Positions 25,034 to 34,657 are shown, numbered from the stretch's first letter. The stretch: 64,000 nucleotides of DNA from an uncultured Spirochaetales bacterium (GCA_949288415.1 CASEKE010000048.1:1-64000); one strand, 5' to 3'. Program-made: numbers and translations. Notes: generated by a model from the letters alone, not told the origin.

Positions 25034-25846
25034 ATGGAAACTTTGAAAGCGGCTTTCCTCGGCCTCGTGCAGGGAATAACCGAATGGCTCCCGATAAGCA
25101 GCACGGGACATCTCATTCTTGCGGACCAGTTCGTCCACCTTGCAGGCGGGGATGAGTTCAAGAGCGTCTTCTGGGTCGTAGTCCAGCTCGGCTCGATCCT
25201 TGCGGTCGTTGTCATCTACTGGAGCACGCTTTCCCCGTTCAAGCGTGACATGAAAGAAAGGAACGCATGCCTTTCGCTCTGGGGCAAGGTGCTCGTGGCT
25301 TCGATTCCGGCGGCAGTCGTCGGGTTGCTTTTCGACGACATCATCGACGAGAAGCTCTCCGTCTGGCCGGTGATCGCCGCGGCGCTCTTCGCATACGGAC
25401 TGCTTTATGTCGTGCTGGAGCGCAAGGTACGCATTGCGACCAGGATAGACAGTGTCGAGAGCGTGACATATCTCGATGCGTTCAAGCTGGGGCTTTTCCA
25501 GATGCTTGCGCTCATTCCTGGCACGAGCAGGAGCGGCTCGACGATACTCGGCGGCATCCTGCTCGGATTCGACAGGACAGTCGCGGCCCGATTCAGCTTC
25601 TTCATGGCCCTTCCTGTCATGGCAGGGGCCTCGCTGCTGCGCCTGATAAAGAGCGGCATGGGCTTCTCTGCCGAGGAGTGGTATCTGATGGGGGTGGGGA
25701 CTCTGGTCGCCTTCATCGTCTCCCTGGTCGTCATAAGAAAGCTCGTGGATTACGTCAGGGCCCACGACTTCTCAGCCTTCGGTATCTACAGAATTGTGCT
25801 GGCCGTGGTCGTCACCGTCTACTTTTGCCTCGTTCAGGCTTCTTAG
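25034..25846 (+). CDS. uppP: Undecaprenyl-diphosphate phosphatase
   Basis: The 270-residue inner-membrane enzyme recycles the lipid carrier for peptidoglycan synthesis by removing phosphate from undecaprenyl diphosphate. The two BacA motifs are clear: LVQGITEWLPISSTGHLIL near the N terminus and LALIPGTSRSGSTILGGILL at about 155-175. About eight hydrophobic segments and a typical length. Its last 75 bases overlap the end of dinB on the other strand. Confidence 0.96.
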   Translation: METLKAAFLGLVQGITEWLPISSTGHLILADQFVHLAGGDEFKSVFWVVVQLGSILAVVVIYWSTLSPFKRDMKERNACLSLWGKVLVASIPAAVVGLLFDDIIDEKLSVWPVIAAALFAYGLLYVVLERKVRIATRIDSVESVTYLDAFKLGLFQMLALIPGTSRSGSTILGGILLGFDRTVAARFSFFMALPVMAGASLLRLIKSGMGFSAEEWYLMGVGTLVAFIVSLVVIRKLVDYVRAHDFSAFGIYRIVLAVVVTVYFCLVQAS

Positions 25847-26980
25847 CCTTACGAGGCGGCTGCCTTTCCTTCCGAGTTCGAGGGCGGTCTTCTCCAGTCT
25901 GCGTTCCCTTTCGCTTTTCTCAGCGAAGAGTTCCCTCTGTTCGATTTCCTCTCCTTCGTAGGTCTGCGCGAGCGAGAGTCCCAGCAGTCTGACGCCCCGG
26001 TTGTCGTACTTTGACATCAACAGCTTCTCCGCGTTCCTGAATACCTCGTTCGTCCCATAAAGCGGTTCGGAGGGCGTCGTCTGCGCGCTGATGGTGGTGA
26101 AGTCCCCATAGCGCAGCTTTATCTGTACCGTCCTCGCCACGACCTTCTCGTCAAGGGCCCGGAAAGTCAGCTCCTGCGCCATGGAGAACAGTATGTCCTT
26201 CAATATGTCGATGTCATATATGTCCGGCCAGAAAGTCTCTTCCGTCGAAATGCTGTGACTCTTTGCTTCTCCCTGATGTATTCCGGGATCGATTCCCCTA
26301 GTGGCCTTGTACAGGAAGTCGGCTAGGGAAGGGGAGAACATGGCGGAAAGTTCTTCATTGCTCAGCCGTCTTATCCTGGCGGGAGTGTCGAGTCCCTTTT
26401 TATACAGACGGTCCAGCGTCGCTTCGCCGATTCCCCACAGTTTCTCGAGACCGATCCTGTCGACGAGCAGTTCCTCCTTTCCCGGAGGGACGATCGTCAG
26501 GCCGTCAGGCTTGCGGTAGTCGGAAGCGAGCTTCGCGACAAAGCGGGAAGATGCCACTCCGATCGACGCCGTAAGTCCCGTACGCTCCCGTATCTCCTCC
26601 TTGAGCAGTCTTGCCGCCTTTCCGGGAAGGCCGTGTATGTTCTCCATCCCGGAGTAGTCGAGGAACGCCTCGTCCACCGATACCTGAAGAAAGCCAGGAG
26701 CGAAGTTTCTTATGATTTCCATCACCTCGCGGCTCTTTTCGCTGTATCTTTTTCCGCGCGGACGGATGACTATCGCGTCCGGGCACAGCCTGAGTGCGGT
26801 CTCCATCGGCATTGCAGAATGCACGCCATACTTTCTCGCCTCATACGAGCACGTGGAACAGACGCTCCTCTTTTCCTTGGAGCCGATTATCACGGGCTTG
26901 CCGGCGAGGGAGGGATCGTCCAGTATCTCTACCGAGGCGAAGAATGCATCCAGATCGATATGGAAGAATACGACTGACAT
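25772..26980 (-). CDS. dinB: DNA polymerase IV (Y family)
   Basis: From the ATG at 26980 the protein has 402 residues. Catalytic segments are FFHIDLDAFFASVE, SYEARKYGVHSAMP and VSVDEAFLDYSG, with the HhH region LWGIGEATLDRLYKKG and a little-finger domain. It copies past DNA lesions. The -10 TATAAT ends 7 bases upstream of this ATG, which both supports the start and implies a leaderless mRNA; an upstream in-frame extension would lie in the promoter. No LexA-type box was recognised. Confidence 0.94.
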   Translation of the reverse strand: MSVVFFHIDLDAFFASVEILDDPSLAGKPVIIGSKEKRSVCSTCSYEARKYGVHSAMPMETALRLCPDAIVIRPRGKRYSEKSREVMEIIRNFAPGFLQVSVDEAFLDYSGMENIHGLPGKAARLLKEEIRERTGLTASIGVASSRFVAKLASDYRKPDGLTIVPPGKEELLVDRIGLEKLWGIGEATLDRLYKKGLDTPARIRRLSNEELSAMFSPSLADFLYKATRGIDPGIHQGEAKSHSISTEETFWPDIYDIDILKDILFSMAQELTFRALDEKVVARTVQIKLRYGDFTTISAQTTPSEPLYGTNEVFRNAEKLLMSKYDNRGVRLLGLSLAQTYEGEEIEQRELFAEKSERERRLEKTALELGRKGSRLVRLRSLNEAKVDGDDHGQHNSVDTEG

Positions 26981-26987
26981 ATGATGG

Positions 26988-27062
26988 ATTATAGCACCTG
27001 GAAGGATCGATGTATGCATTTTCGTCCGAACAATCCACAAACTGGGAAATTTCTGCTATCAT
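26988..27062. promoter_or_regulatory. Divergent -10 boxes of dinB and the 27070 gene
   Basis: Leftward TATAAT (26993-26988) ends 7 bases before the dinB ATG. Rightward TATCAT (27057-27062) ends 7 bases before the ATG at 27070. The -35 regions are poor on both sides. Neither gene has a ribosome binding site. Confidence 0.55.
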
Positions 27063-27069
27063 CGGAACT

Positions 27070-28110
27070 ATGAGAAAAAAGGCATGGACATTCCTTATCG
27101 TACTGCTGCTTCCGCTTTCTCTGTTCGCGGAGGCCTACGGATTTTCGAGAATACTCGATTCCAGCCTTTACAGTCCTGCTTATGCGGGACGTTTCACCGA
27201 TGCTCTCGTAAACCCGGCATCGCTCGACATGATGGAGAACGACTCCGTGTTCTATGTCAATGTGCTTTTCGGCGAGCAGTGGGATCTGGGTACCATCAGG
27301 TCGGGCGAGAAGCTCTCCTGCATTCAGAACCTCAAAAGCGAGATTACGTTCAGCTTCATTTCCCGCCATCTTTCCTTGACCGCATCCTCGAGCACGTTCT
27401 TCGCCGATCGTCGGTACATCGAAGGAAACCCCGTCTACGACATATACAACGCACTGGGAATACAGATCGACTGGTCATATGCATTCCCATACGTATCGCT
27501 TGGCGTGAGGATCAAAGGCGGAAACGCCCTTATTAGGGAGGACAAGACCGTGACCGGGTTCGTCAGCGCCATTGAGAACGCTTATTTCTCGCGCTTCGAT
27601 TCGGTTTCCGGTCACGATTATTTCTCTGTCGGAGCATCAATCCGTGCGGAGGTCTCGTTCTTTTCCGCGTCTTTCATGATAGGTGAGATCGTAAATCTGG
27701 ACACCTCGGATACCGAGGTCAGCGGAAATCTCCACATAGGTTGGGACAACGTTCTCGATTCCATGAATTTCTCTTTCGCTCTACGCTATCCCGAATTCAC
27801 CAGGCGAGGGGATCTCAATCTCTTGCGTCCCAGGATATCCTTCTTCTGGCAAGGCAATCCGGTGGACAGACTGGAGATCGGGATGAACCTTGAGCTCCAG
27901 TTCCAGCTCCTTCCGTCCCTCGACATGTTCATTTCCGTCGGTTATCGCGAGTACGATCACAGCTTGTTCCGCTACGATCTGGCGAACGGGGTTCTCTGCA
28001 CTGCGTTGGAGATCGATGCCGACATGTTCGCCTGCAAGCTCATAATGAACGTGGACACCGATACTTTCGACACCCTATACCCTTCAATTTCCATTTCCAT
28101 CAACCGTTAG
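27070..28110 (+). CDS. Secreted outer-membrane beta-barrel candidate, unknown function
   Basis: The 346-residue protein starts with a clear signal peptide (MRKKAWTFLIVLLLPLSLFA-EA). The remainder consists of alternating short amphipathic strands rich in Ser, Phe, Tyr and Gly (for example ITFSFISRHLSLTASSSTFF) and ends in an aromatic/hydrophobic strand, as in barrel proteins. I recognise no named family. The start was placed at 27070 because the hydrophobic signal begins there and the -10 box is 7 bases upstream. It overlaps the convergent kinase gene by 4 bases. Confidence 0.65.
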   Translation: MRKKAWTFLIVLLLPLSLFAEAYGFSRILDSSLYSPAYAGRFTDALVNPASLDMMENDSVFYVNVLFGEQWDLGTIRSGEKLSCIQNLKSEITFSFISRHLSLTASSSTFFADRRYIEGNPVYDIYNALGIQIDWSYAFPYVSLGVRIKGGNALIREDKTVTGFVSAIENAYFSRFDSVSGHDYFSVGASIRAEVSFFSASFMIGEIVNLDTSDTEVSGNLHIGWDNVLDSMNFSFALRYPEFTRRGDLNLLRPRISFFWQGNPVDRLEIGMNLELQFQLLPSLDMFISVGYREYDHSLFRYDLANGVLCTALEIDADMFACKLIMNVDTDTFDTLYPSISISINR

Positions 28111-29138
28111 CTTATCGGAAGACGGAGCGTGAATTCGGAGCCTTTTCCGAGCTCGCTTTCGACCGTTATCGTCCCGCTGTGCAGTATGGCTATGTGCCTG
28201 ACGATCGAAAGTCCCAGGCCGGTACCGCCGGATGCGCGGCTTCGGGCCTTGTCGACGCGGTAGAATCTCTCGAAGATCCTTACCTGATCCCTTGGATCGA
28301 TCCCACATCCTTCGTCCTTGACCGCAATGTAGAGCTTGTTCTCTTTCTCGTAGGTCCTTATCTTGACCTTGCTTGATTCGGGAGAGTAGTTGATCGCATT
28401 CACGACAAGGTTCATCAGGGCCTGGACGATCAGCGACTCGTTGCATAGCACGGCGGTATCCGTGCTTTCTATCTCCAGCGAGATGTTCTTGCTCTTCGCT
28501 TTGTACATCGTGTAGGAGGCTACTTCGGATATGATCTTCCGGACGCTTATCTTCTCCATCGTCGGAAGAATCTCTGACCGGTCGAGGTTGGTCAGCAGCA
28601 GAAGATCGGTGAGGATGTGCTCCATGTGTGTACTGTTCTTGTGGATGATGTTCGCGAAGAACTTGAGTTCCTCGGGCGAGAGCGTCTCGTCCTTTATGGT
28701 CTCTGAGAAGCCGACGATCGCAGTAAGAGGCGTCTTCAGTTCATGGGAGACGTTCGCGATGAAGTCCTGCCTGACCATGTTCAGCCTCTCTTCCTTCGTG
28801 ACGTTTTTCAGCGTCAGAAGCAGCTCTCCCTCTCCTGTCATCCTTAGCCGGACGTTGAACACCTGTTCTCGTCCCTTGCCGTACAGTCTTGCTTCCTCGC
28901 CGAGATGGCTTTTGTAGAAAATGATGCGGAAGTCGTCAGGAACGTTCCCTTCCTTTGTGCTTTCCAGACCATTGCGCAGTCTGGTGGAGGGCAGGACCGT
29001 CCTTATGTCCTCGCCGACGATGCTACGGCGGAATATGCCGAGTGCGGCCTTGTTCTCGTACAGCACTACACATTCGTCGTTCATCAGGAATATTCCGTCC
29101 TCGATGCTGTCGATGATTGCGCTCAGTGTCCTTTCCAT
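28107..29138 (-). CDS. PAS-domain sensor histidine kinase, PhoR-like, without membrane segments
   Basis: The 343-residue protein begins at the ATG overlapping the regulator stop (TGATG), after GGAGGAAG. A PAS domain (about 1-100) precedes HisKA with the phospho-acceptor His (DFIANVSHELKTPLTAIVGF), then the ATPase N box (NLVVNAINYSPE), G1 (DEGCGIDP) and G2 (GGTGLGLSI). No transmembrane helix or signal peptide is visible, unlike classical PhoR, so it should sense a cytosolic signal through PAS. It partners with the upstream response regulator. No phosphate genes are nearby. Confidence 0.9.
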   Translation of the reverse strand: MERTLSAIIDSIEDGIFLMNDECVVLYENKAALGIFRRSIVGEDIRTVLPSTRLRNGLESTKEGNVPDDFRIIFYKSHLGEEARLYGKGREQVFNVRLRMTGEGELLLTLKNVTKEERLNMVRQDFIANVSHELKTPLTAIVGFSETIKDETLSPEELKFFANIIHKNSTHMEHILTDLLLLTNLDRSEILPTMEKISVRKIISEVASYTMYKAKSKNISLEIESTDTAVLCNESLIVQALMNLVVNAINYSPESSKVKIRTYEKENKLYIAVKDEGCGIDPRDQVRIFERFYRVDKARSRASGGTGLGLSIVRHIAILHSGTITVESELGKGSEFTLRLPIS

Positions 29139-29818
29139 CAGTCTTCCTCCGTCCACTTGTATCCGATGCCCCATACTGTCTGTATATGGGATCCGAGCGG
29201 ACCAAGTTTCTTTCTGATGCTCGTTATCTGCACGTCGACCGAGCGCTCGGTGACTGCGTAGTCCTGGCCCTTTATGCTCTCTATGAGCTCCTTTCTTGTA
29301 AAGACCTTCTCCGGTCTCTCTATGAGAGTAAAGAGCACCTCGAATTCAGTGGCCTTTAGAGGAATGTTCTCGTCGGCTATCCTGCATGTCCTGCTGAGCT
29401 GGTTCATCGTGAGTCCCAGCGACGATATGGTGTCCGGTCCTTTCTCGCTTGTGTCCACGCGGCGGAGCACGCTTTTTATCTTGGCGATGAGTACCCTCGG
29501 GCTGAACGGCTTTGTAATGTAGTCGTCGGCTCCAAGCTCGAGTGCAGTAACGATGTCTACGTCCTCCGTTAGAGCGCTGGCGATGATGACCGGGAGCTTC
29601 TTTTTCTGCGATTCGTAGCGTATGTACTTGAGAATGTCGATCCCGTTTATGCCGGGAAGCATGATATCGAGGATGACCAGGTCGATGTCCTCTTTCCTTA
29701 TCAGCTCGAGAGCTTGGTTGCCGTCCTCCGCCTCCAGAAAAGTATATCCTGCATTTCTCAGGTGAAACCTGAGAAGCATCCTTATGTCACTGTCATCCTC
29801 AACGATAAGAACTCTCAT
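29138..29818 (-). CDS. OmpR/PhoB-family response regulator
   Basis: The 226-residue protein has a receiver domain (acidic pocket EDD near residue 8, phospho-acceptor Asp in VILDIMLPG, Lys in ITKPFSPR) and a C-terminal winged helix (EVLFTLIERPEKVFTRKELI, then RSVDVQITSIRKKLG). It is the first gene of a two-gene operon with the kinase. A -10 TAGAAT (29832-29827) ends 8 bases before the ATG and no Shine-Dalgarno sequence precedes it. Targets cannot be inferred. Confidence 0.92.
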   Translation of the reverse strand: MRVLIVEDDSDIRMLLRFHLRNAGYTFLEAEDGNQALELIRKEDIDLVILDIMLPGINGIDILKYIRYESQKKKLPVIIASALTEDVDIVTALELGADDYITKPFSPRVLIAKIKSVLRRVDTSEKGPDTISSLGLTMNQLSRTCRIADENIPLKATEFEVLFTLIERPEKVFTRKELIESIKGQDYAVTERSVDVQITSIRKKLGPLGSHIQTVWGIGYKWTEED

Positions 29819-29826
29819 ACTTGTGT

Positions 29827-29871
29827 ATTCTAGCATAATTTCTGTGGAAAAAAACCTTTGTCGGGGATAAT
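29827..29871. promoter_or_regulatory. Divergent -10 boxes of the response regulator and hemA-like gene
   Basis: Leftward TAGAAT (29832-29827) ends 8 bases before the regulator ATG at 29818. Rightward GATAAT (29866-29871) ends 9 bases before the ATG at 29881. The -35 boxes are weak. Both genes look leaderless. Confidence 0.5.
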
Positions 29872-29880
29872 ATCATCCAT

Positions 29881-30981
29881 ATGACTGATTCGATCGAGCT
29901 TGACATGAGAGACTGCGTCGAGGACGTGGAAAGACTTTATAAAATGGAATCGTCTCGGCGCATCGACCTCTCGCGCAGACTGCACGAGCTCTTCAGGCTC
30001 AGACACTGCCTCGTGGTGACATGCACAAGGGTGCTGTACTTCTCCGACGGCGACGGACAGGCTCCTATCGAGGGCCTTCTGAGAGCGCTCCATCTGGACC
30101 TGCTAAGGGGAAAGGCGAGAGCGGTGCGCAGGAGCGGAGACGATGCGGTGAAGCATCTCTACGAGCTGTCTCTAGGAATAACGTCCCCGCTATATGGGGA
30201 GGATACGATCGTGGGGCAGATAGGGCAGGCCGTCAGGACGAGCGAGGAGTGCGGAACATGCTCGGCCTTTCTTTCAAGATTGTTCAGGGATGTAGTGGCC
30301 TTTTCCCGTGAGATGCACGGCAAGTACAGAATCAGGACGTTCAGCGACGAGATTCCTCTTCGCGTCGCGGCGGGACTCGGAAAAGTCCGCAGCGTCCTTG
30401 TCGTCGGGTCTGGGGAGCTTGCGAGGATGGTCGGTGCCGCCCTGGTCGAAAAGGGGATCGATGTGGGAATGACGCTAAGGGATGCAGAGAAGACTTTCCT
30501 TCTTCCTGTCGGGGCGAAGGGTATCGCCTACGACGAAAGGAAGGCTCATGTCCCTTCCTACGACGCCGTCGTCTCGGCATCCAGCGGCCTTTATCATACG
30601 TTCGAGAAGGAGGATGCACCTCTTTTTTCCGGCCGGATCCTGTTCGACCTTGCCGTCCCGTACGACATTCCGGCCGAGCTTGGTCCGATACGCCTGGAGG
30701 ATCTGGACATAAAGGACGAACAGAGAAAGGAGACGGAGGCGAAGCTCGGTGAGGAGATCGACAGCCGTCTGGAGCGGTTCTATTCGCGCATGGCCATGTC
30801 AGGCAAGGTCATCAGGGCCGAGGCCCTGTCTCTCGAGGTAAGACGAAGGATATATTCTTCGGTATGCTCGCTCGACATATCCCCCGAGAGCAGGCTTGAG
30901 CTTCTTGAGCGCATTTCCGAATGTGTCAGAAAAGCCGATATTGCTATATCGTGCGAGGAGGAGCAAGGCGAAAAACATTGA
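29881..30981 (+). CDS. hemA: Glutamyl-tRNA reductase-like protein
   Basis: The 366-residue protein matches HemA: the catalytic Cys region VVTCTRVLYF (canonical TCNRxExY, here Asn is Thr and Glu is Leu), GEDTIVGQIGQA, HGKYRIRTF, a Rossmann motif VLVVGSGELARMVG and a C-terminal dimerisation helix. Glutamyl-tRNA reductase makes glutamate semialdehyde for tetrapyrrole synthesis. The divergence around the active site, the short length and the absence of any other hem, cbi or cob gene nearby make full activity uncertain, although the Cys itself is kept. It could feed a corrinoid or sirohaem route. Confidence 0.72.
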   Translation: MTDSIELDMRDCVEDVERLYKMESSRRIDLSRRLHELFRLRHCLVVTCTRVLYFSDGDGQAPIEGLLRALHLDLLRGKARAVRRSGDDAVKHLYELSLGITSPLYGEDTIVGQIGQAVRTSEECGTCSAFLSRLFRDVVAFSREMHGKYRIRTFSDEIPLRVAAGLGKVRSVLVVGSGELARMVGAALVEKGIDVGMTLRDAEKTFLLPVGAKGIAYDERKAHVPSYDAVVSASSGLYHTFEKEDAPLFSGRILFDLAVPYDIPAELGPIRLEDLDIKDEQRKETEAKLGEEIDSRLERFYSRMAMSGKVIRAEALSLEVRRRIYSSVCSLDISPESRLELLERISECVRKADIAISCEEEQGEKH

Positions 30982-31080
30982 TTTTTTCATTGTTGTTTTC
31001 CGTTTCTTTGCGTTATCATATAGTGGGGAAGGTGGTATGCCGTGGATCCAGATACTTTTTCCTTCCCGCGGAGGTCGTCG

Positions 31081-32028
31081 GTGAGATTGTTTCTCGGTCT
31101 GTTCCTGGCATCATCGTTGCTTGTTTCCTGCGTATCGACGAAAGGGACCGGCGATCTTGCCTCTGAGATCAGCCGCAAGGATTCCTCATTGGAAGCTGTC
31201 GATTACTATCTCGATGTCGTTGTTCCCGAGATGGACAGAAGAGGTGATGCTCTTGAATCAGGCGAGGGAAATCCACACAAGGTGGCGGCATGGAAAGTCG
31301 GCGAGAGCCTTGCCTCGGGCGATTACGACGAGCAGTTCTCCTCGCGGCTGCCGGAGGCTATTGAAGTGTTCGATCGCAAGGGCGTGTCGGACGACATGGG
31401 TGTCGCTGCCAGGATAGGGGACATGGAAGACGAGGAAAGCCTATTCAGGTTCATCCATGAGCTGGACAGGGCCGGCTACGAGTTTTCCGATCAGGAGATC
31501 GGTGTCATCGAATCCAGGCTCGGGGAGCTCTCCATGGAACGTGATTCTTCGTACGACGCCGTTGAGGAAGACGATTCCAGAAGTCTCGTCGACGATGCGC
31601 TCCAGTCGATTGCCGTTCCGTCGGAGGATGTGGAACATTTCGATGTCCCTGAGCCGGATGGGGCCGAGGTCGCGGTAACCGGTACGGAGTGGACGGACAT
31701 GTCGGATCTTGTTTATGTGCTTGCAAAACTGGAGGCCCCCGTCGAAGAGCCGATACTCACCAATTTCTATATCGATATAATGCTATCGATCGGGATAGGG
31801 CGCAGCGTCTCGCAGGAGAGCGTGCGGCTTCTTACCGATGACGAATACACGAGGAATCTTCTTAACAGCACGAACGAGGCGCTGAGAAGCGGATTGCTGG
31901 ATGTCGAGGAAGCCGACGTCCTCATCTCGTATGTCTATCTGCTGCTTTCGTCGTACATGACGGACTCGGAGCCTATGAGCCGGAGCGAGATAGATGCACT
32001 CGTGGGAAAATACGGTCAGAAGGGATAG
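31081..32028 (+). CDS. Acidic lipoprotein of unknown function
   Basis: The GTG at 31081 follows GGAGG by 7 bases and gives 315 residues starting with a lipoprotein signal ending SSLLVSC (Cys 17). An in-frame GTG at 31042 would add 13 residues before the signal. The mature part is strongly acidic and mostly helical with no recognised domain (for example YYLDVVVPEMDRRGDALESG). It is expected in the periplasm, anchored by Lgt, Lsp and Lnt. Its last 13 bases overlap the convergent ECF gene. Confidence 0.7.
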   Translation: MRLFLGLFLASSLLVSCVSTKGTGDLASEISRKDSSLEAVDYYLDVVVPEMDRRGDALESGEGNPHKVAAWKVGESLASGDYDEQFSSRLPEAIEVFDRKGVSDDMGVAARIGDMEDEESLFRFIHELDRAGYEFSDQEIGVIESRLGELSMERDSSYDAVEEDDSRSLVDDALQSIAVPSEDVEHFDVPEPDGAEVAVTGTEWTDMSDLVYVLAKLEAPVEEPILTNFYIDIMLSIGIGRSVSQESVRLLTDDEYTRNLLNSTNEALRSGLLDVEEADVLISYVYLLLSSYMTDSEPMSRSEIDALVGKYGQKG

Positions 32029-34652
32029 TAGAACATCGTCCCGAAAACAAAGCGGGAAACCAGGCTGGAGGATATCAGCAGGACAAGAGTCGCTATGACC
32101 GCCCAGTCGGCCGCCCTGAGCTTCCTTGCCATGTACCAGCTTCTTTTTCTTTCCTTCCCGAATCCCCTCAGCACCATCGCATTGGATATCACGTCGATCC
32201 TGTCTATGCTGGACAGGACCAAAGGACCGAGTATCTTCGCGATGTTCAATATCCTCTCGCGTAGCTTCACGTTTTTCGATATGTCCACACCGCGTGCCAT
32301 CTGCGCATGCAGTATGTGCTGATAGTCGTCAGTGAGTTCGGGAATATAGCGCAGTGTCAGGCTGACTGCGTAGCTGATCCTGTAGCTTATTCCTATCTTG
32401 TTGAGCGAGGATGCAAACTCGGAAGGGTGGGTGGTAAAAACGAAAAGCACCGCTATCGGGAAGATGGTAAAGTATTTCAGGGTGACAGACACTAGGTAGG
32501 TGAGCATCTCGAGCGTAAGGTGGTAGCGCGATGACGCGGAGCCGAGAATCACCGTCATGCTTCCGATGTATACGCTTCCCTGGTCCGGGGAGAACAGGTA
32601 TATGAAAAGCGCGTTCAGCGACACTATGCCAAGCATCGCGACCATCAGAGGAAGGAACCTCCTGAACGCTATCCTGCTAAGCTTGAGGGCCACTAGGGAT
32701 AGAAGAAGCGCAAGAATGAGGAACCGGAGGTCGAATGTCGTCAGCGTGAAGACGATGAATATGATGAATGAGAGGAACTTGGTGACTCCGCAGAGGCTAT
32801 GTATCGGACTCTCGATGTCGATGTACGATAGTCCGAAGCCGAATTTCTTCTGGCTCTTCTCGTCGCTTCTGCGTTTCCTCCTCTTCGACTGCCCGACTTT
32901 TTCGTTTATCTCCGAACTCTCAGAGATCTTTCCTGATAGTTCGTCGATTTTTCCGTTTGCATCGTCCTCTCTCTGCATGAAGGTCGAGATGAAGGCCTCC
33001 GTCTGGTCCTTCGAAAGTCCGAGTCTTTCAGCCATGACGAACAGGCTGGTCTCCTTCAGGTTGGCCTTTCTGAGAAGCTCGCGGTCGCTGAACACCCGTT
33101 CGATGGTATCGTCCCTCAGGAGGACTCCGTCGGTCATGACGATCGCCCTGTCCGTGTACTCGAGTGCAAGATGCATGTCGTGCGTCACGAAAATGATCGT
33201 TATCCCGAGGCGACGGTTTACGTCCTTGAGGAATTTCATCAGCGCAGTGTAATGCCTGTAGTCCTGGCCTGCCGTCGGTTCGTCCAGTATGAGCACCTTC
33301 GGGTCTGTCACAAGGATGCTTGCGATCGTCACGCGTTTTTTCTGTCCGTAACTAAGAGCGGATATGGGCCATTTCCACATCTTTCTGAGTCCGCAAAGCT
33401 CCAGTGCGGAGAGTACCTTCTCTTTGATTCTCTCTTCGTCCATGCCCCTTTTGCGGAGAGCGAATGCCACCTCGTCGTAGATCATCGGATTGCTGATCAT
33501 GTGGTTCGGGTTCTGCATCACGTAGCCGATCGTACGGCTCCGGGAGGATATCGTATCGTCGTTCGCGCTCTTGCCGAGTATCCTTATCTCGCCTTCGTCG
33601 GGGCGGTATATTCCCATCATCAGCTGGGCCATCGTGCTCTTTCCTGCACCGTTCTTTCCAAGCACGGAGCACATTTCGCCTTCACGGATGGAGAAGGTGA
33701 CGTGCTTGAGCACATCCCTGCTTCCGTCGTAGGAGAACGATACGTCGTCGAATGCGATGATTTCTTCTCCTGACGGCTTTCTGTCCGTCTTTCTGTGCTC
33801 CTCGATGAAGGATATGATCCTGTCTCTATACGGGGTAGGGTCGAAGGTGTCTATGTCGGATATCCTGGCTTTCTCCTTGCCGAGGTCCACCCCCGCCTTT
33901 ACAAGCGCAGATATGTAGAGCGGTTCCCTTATGCCCGCTCTCTCGAGCTCTCCCGAGCGCAGTATCTCCTCGCTCGTCGCATCGAGGGTCTTCTGGCCGT
34001 TCTCTATGAGGACTATCCTGTCCACAGGACAGATCAGCACATCTTCCAGACGGTGCTCGATGATGATGATCGTCTTCCCGGTCTCCTTGTGGAGCCGGTC
34101 TATGAGCCTTATCGCGGTCTCGCCCGTCGCAGGGTCGAGATTGGCAAGGGGTTCGTCGAAAAGAAGGATATCGACATCGTCGACCAGGACTCCGGCGATG
34201 CTGACTCTCTGCTTCTGTCCGCCAGAGAGTCTTCCAGGGGATGACGAAAGGAAATCCTTCATCTCCACGAGGCTCGCTGTGTCCAGGACAATCTTTTTCA
34301 TGCGGGCCTGTTCCATGTTCCCGTTCTCCAGGCTGAAGGCTATGTCCTCCGCTACGGATAGGCCCACGAATTGCCCGTCTGTATCCTGCAGCACCGTGCC
34401 GACCTTTCTGCTGAGAGAGAAAATGTCGCTGTCCTTCGTCTCGATTCCAGAGACCTTCAGCGATCCCTCGATCGTTCCTGCCACAGAATGCGGGATCAGA
34501 CCGTTGATGGCGTTGCCGAGCGTCGACTTGCCGCTTCCGGACGGACCAATGACCAGAACCTTCTCCCCGTCGGCGATCTTCAGATCGATGTGCTTCAGGG
34601 TAGGCTTTTCCTGCGAGGAATAACGGAACGAGAAATCGCTGAATTCTATCAT
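32016..34652 (-). CDS. ECF transporter energising module: EcfA-EcfA'-EcfT fusion
   Basis: A single 878-residue protein contains ATPase 1 (about 1-270; Walker A GPSGSGKST, signature LSGGQKQR, Walker B ILLFDEPLANLD), ATPase 2 (about 295-540; GKNGAGKST, signature LSYGQKKR, VLILDEPTAGQD), a charged linker (about 545-600), and a membrane EcfT domain (about 610-878). EcfT has the two coupling motifs (MARGVD and VLRGFG). In most bacteria these are two or three proteins. It would drive vitamin or precursor uptake with the S component encoded 5 bases upstream. No group-II S components are in the window, so it may be dedicated. Confidence 0.93.
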   Translation of the reverse strand: MIEFSDFSFRYSSQEKPTLKHIDLKIADGEKVLVIGPSGSGKSTLGNAINGLIPHSVAGTIEGSLKVSGIETKDSDIFSLSRKVGTVLQDTDGQFVGLSVAEDIAFSLENGNMEQARMKKIVLDTASLVEMKDFLSSSPGRLSGGQKQRVSIAGVLVDDVDILLFDEPLANLDPATGETAIRLIDRLHKETGKTIIIIEHRLEDVLICPVDRIVLIENGQKTLDATSEEILRSGELERAGIREPLYISALVKAGVDLGKEKARISDIDTFDPTPYRDRIISFIEEHRKTDRKPSGEEIIAFDDVSFSYDGSRDVLKHVTFSIREGEMCSVLGKNGAGKSTMAQLMMGIYRPDEGEIRILGKSANDDTISSRSRTIGYVMQNPNHMISNPMIYDEVAFALRKRGMDEERIKEKVLSALELCGLRKMWKWPISALSYGQKKRVTIASILVTDPKVLILDEPTAGQDYRHYTALMKFLKDVNRRLGITIIFVTHDMHLALEYTDRAIVMTDGVLLRDDTIERVFSDRELLRKANLKETSLFVMAERLGLSKDQTEAFISTFMQREDDANGKIDELSGKISESSEINEKVGQSKRRKRRSDEKSQKKFGFGLSYIDIESPIHSLCGVTKFLSFIIFIVFTLTTFDLRFLILALLLSLVALKLSRIAFRRFLPLMVAMLGIVSLNALFIYLFSPDQGSVYIGSMTVILGSASSRYHLTLEMLTYLVSVTLKYFTIFPIAVLFVFTTHPSEFASSLNKIGISYRISYAVSLTLRYIPELTDDYQHILHAQMARGVDISKNVKLRERILNIAKILGPLVLSSIDRIDVISNAMVLRGFGKERKRSWYMARKLRAADWAVIATLVLLISSSLVSRFVFGTMFYYPF

Positions 34653-34657
34653 CGGTA

